This document shows positions 63,870 to 64,000 of a stretch of 64,000 nt of DNA, piece after piece; the stretch's first letter is position 1, and every line of letters starts with the position of its first letter. The DNA is from Candidatus Rokuibacteriota bacterium. GTDB taxonomy: Bacteria > Methylomirabilota > Methylomirabilia > Rokubacteriales > CSP1-6. The DNA is taken from the NCBI GenBank assembly GCA_003220535.1, contig QHSU01000069.1, forward strand, positions 62,001 to 126,000, in the 5' to 3' direction. The notes below the pieces were generated by a model. It did not search any database and was not told where the DNA came from. It saw only the letters and a list, made by a program, of their open reading frames with translations. Position numbers and translations under genes: made by a program.

Positions 63870-64000
63870 AGCTCGGGCCGCAACAACAAGATCACGATCA
63901 GCAGCGTGAAGGACACGAGCGGAGCCCAGCCCGGCGCGGTGACGGCCATGGTCAGCGCTTCGCTGGTGGCGATGAAGACCGAGGCGGCGAGCAGGCCGAA
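63866..64000 (-). CDS. LivH-type branched-chain amino acid ABC permease (C-terminal end; truncated by window edge)
   Basis: Minus strand FGLLAASVFIATSEALTMAVTAPGWAPLVSFTLLIVILLLRPEL*; overlaps start of the LivM-G fusion. Confidence 0.8.
   Translation of the reverse strand, partial: FGLLAASVFIATSEALTMAVTAPGWAPLVSFTLLIVILLLRPEL

Noticed and set aside
1-64000. CRISPR arrays, tRNA/rRNA genes, prophage or transposase genes
   Set aside because: None recognised on reading; no regularly spaced repeats, no integrase or transposase motifs in the ORF list.

Overview
A 64 kb window of high-GC bacterial chromosome with dense, mostly minus-strand operons. Gene content is rich in peptide-type and Liv-type ABC transporters, LLM-class flavin/F420 oxidoreductases, VOC proteins, molybdenum hydroxylases and D-aminoacylase-like amidohydrolases, as often seen in soil Rokubacteria/Methylomirabilota-like or deltaproteobacterial genomes (taxonomy is inference). 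The standout is at 53.6-55.9 kb: three neighbouring thiol-peroxidase-type genes (OsmC-like, AhpC/TSA peroxiredoxin-like, OsmC-like) around a TetR-family regulator. Each is interrupted by a single in-frame TGA exactly where the catalytic/peroxidatic Cys is expected, and each TGA is followed 19-25 nt later by a short hairpin with a G-containing apical loop, as in bacterial SECIS elements. ORF callers split all three genes. This looks like a selenoprotein antioxidant cluster. Other notable items: a single-chain triple RidA protein lacking the catalytic Arg in all three repeats; two long near-perfect intergenic inverted repeats; a tandem triplication of a peptide-binding protein gene with one amber-interrupted copy; a Xre/RES toxin-antitoxin pair; and several gene remnants (BCP peroxiredoxin, class III cyclase N-terminus, DUF4062 protein, frameshifted VOC). 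No rRNA, tRNA, CRISPR array or transposase was recognised. All identifications come from reading motifs; no database search was run.
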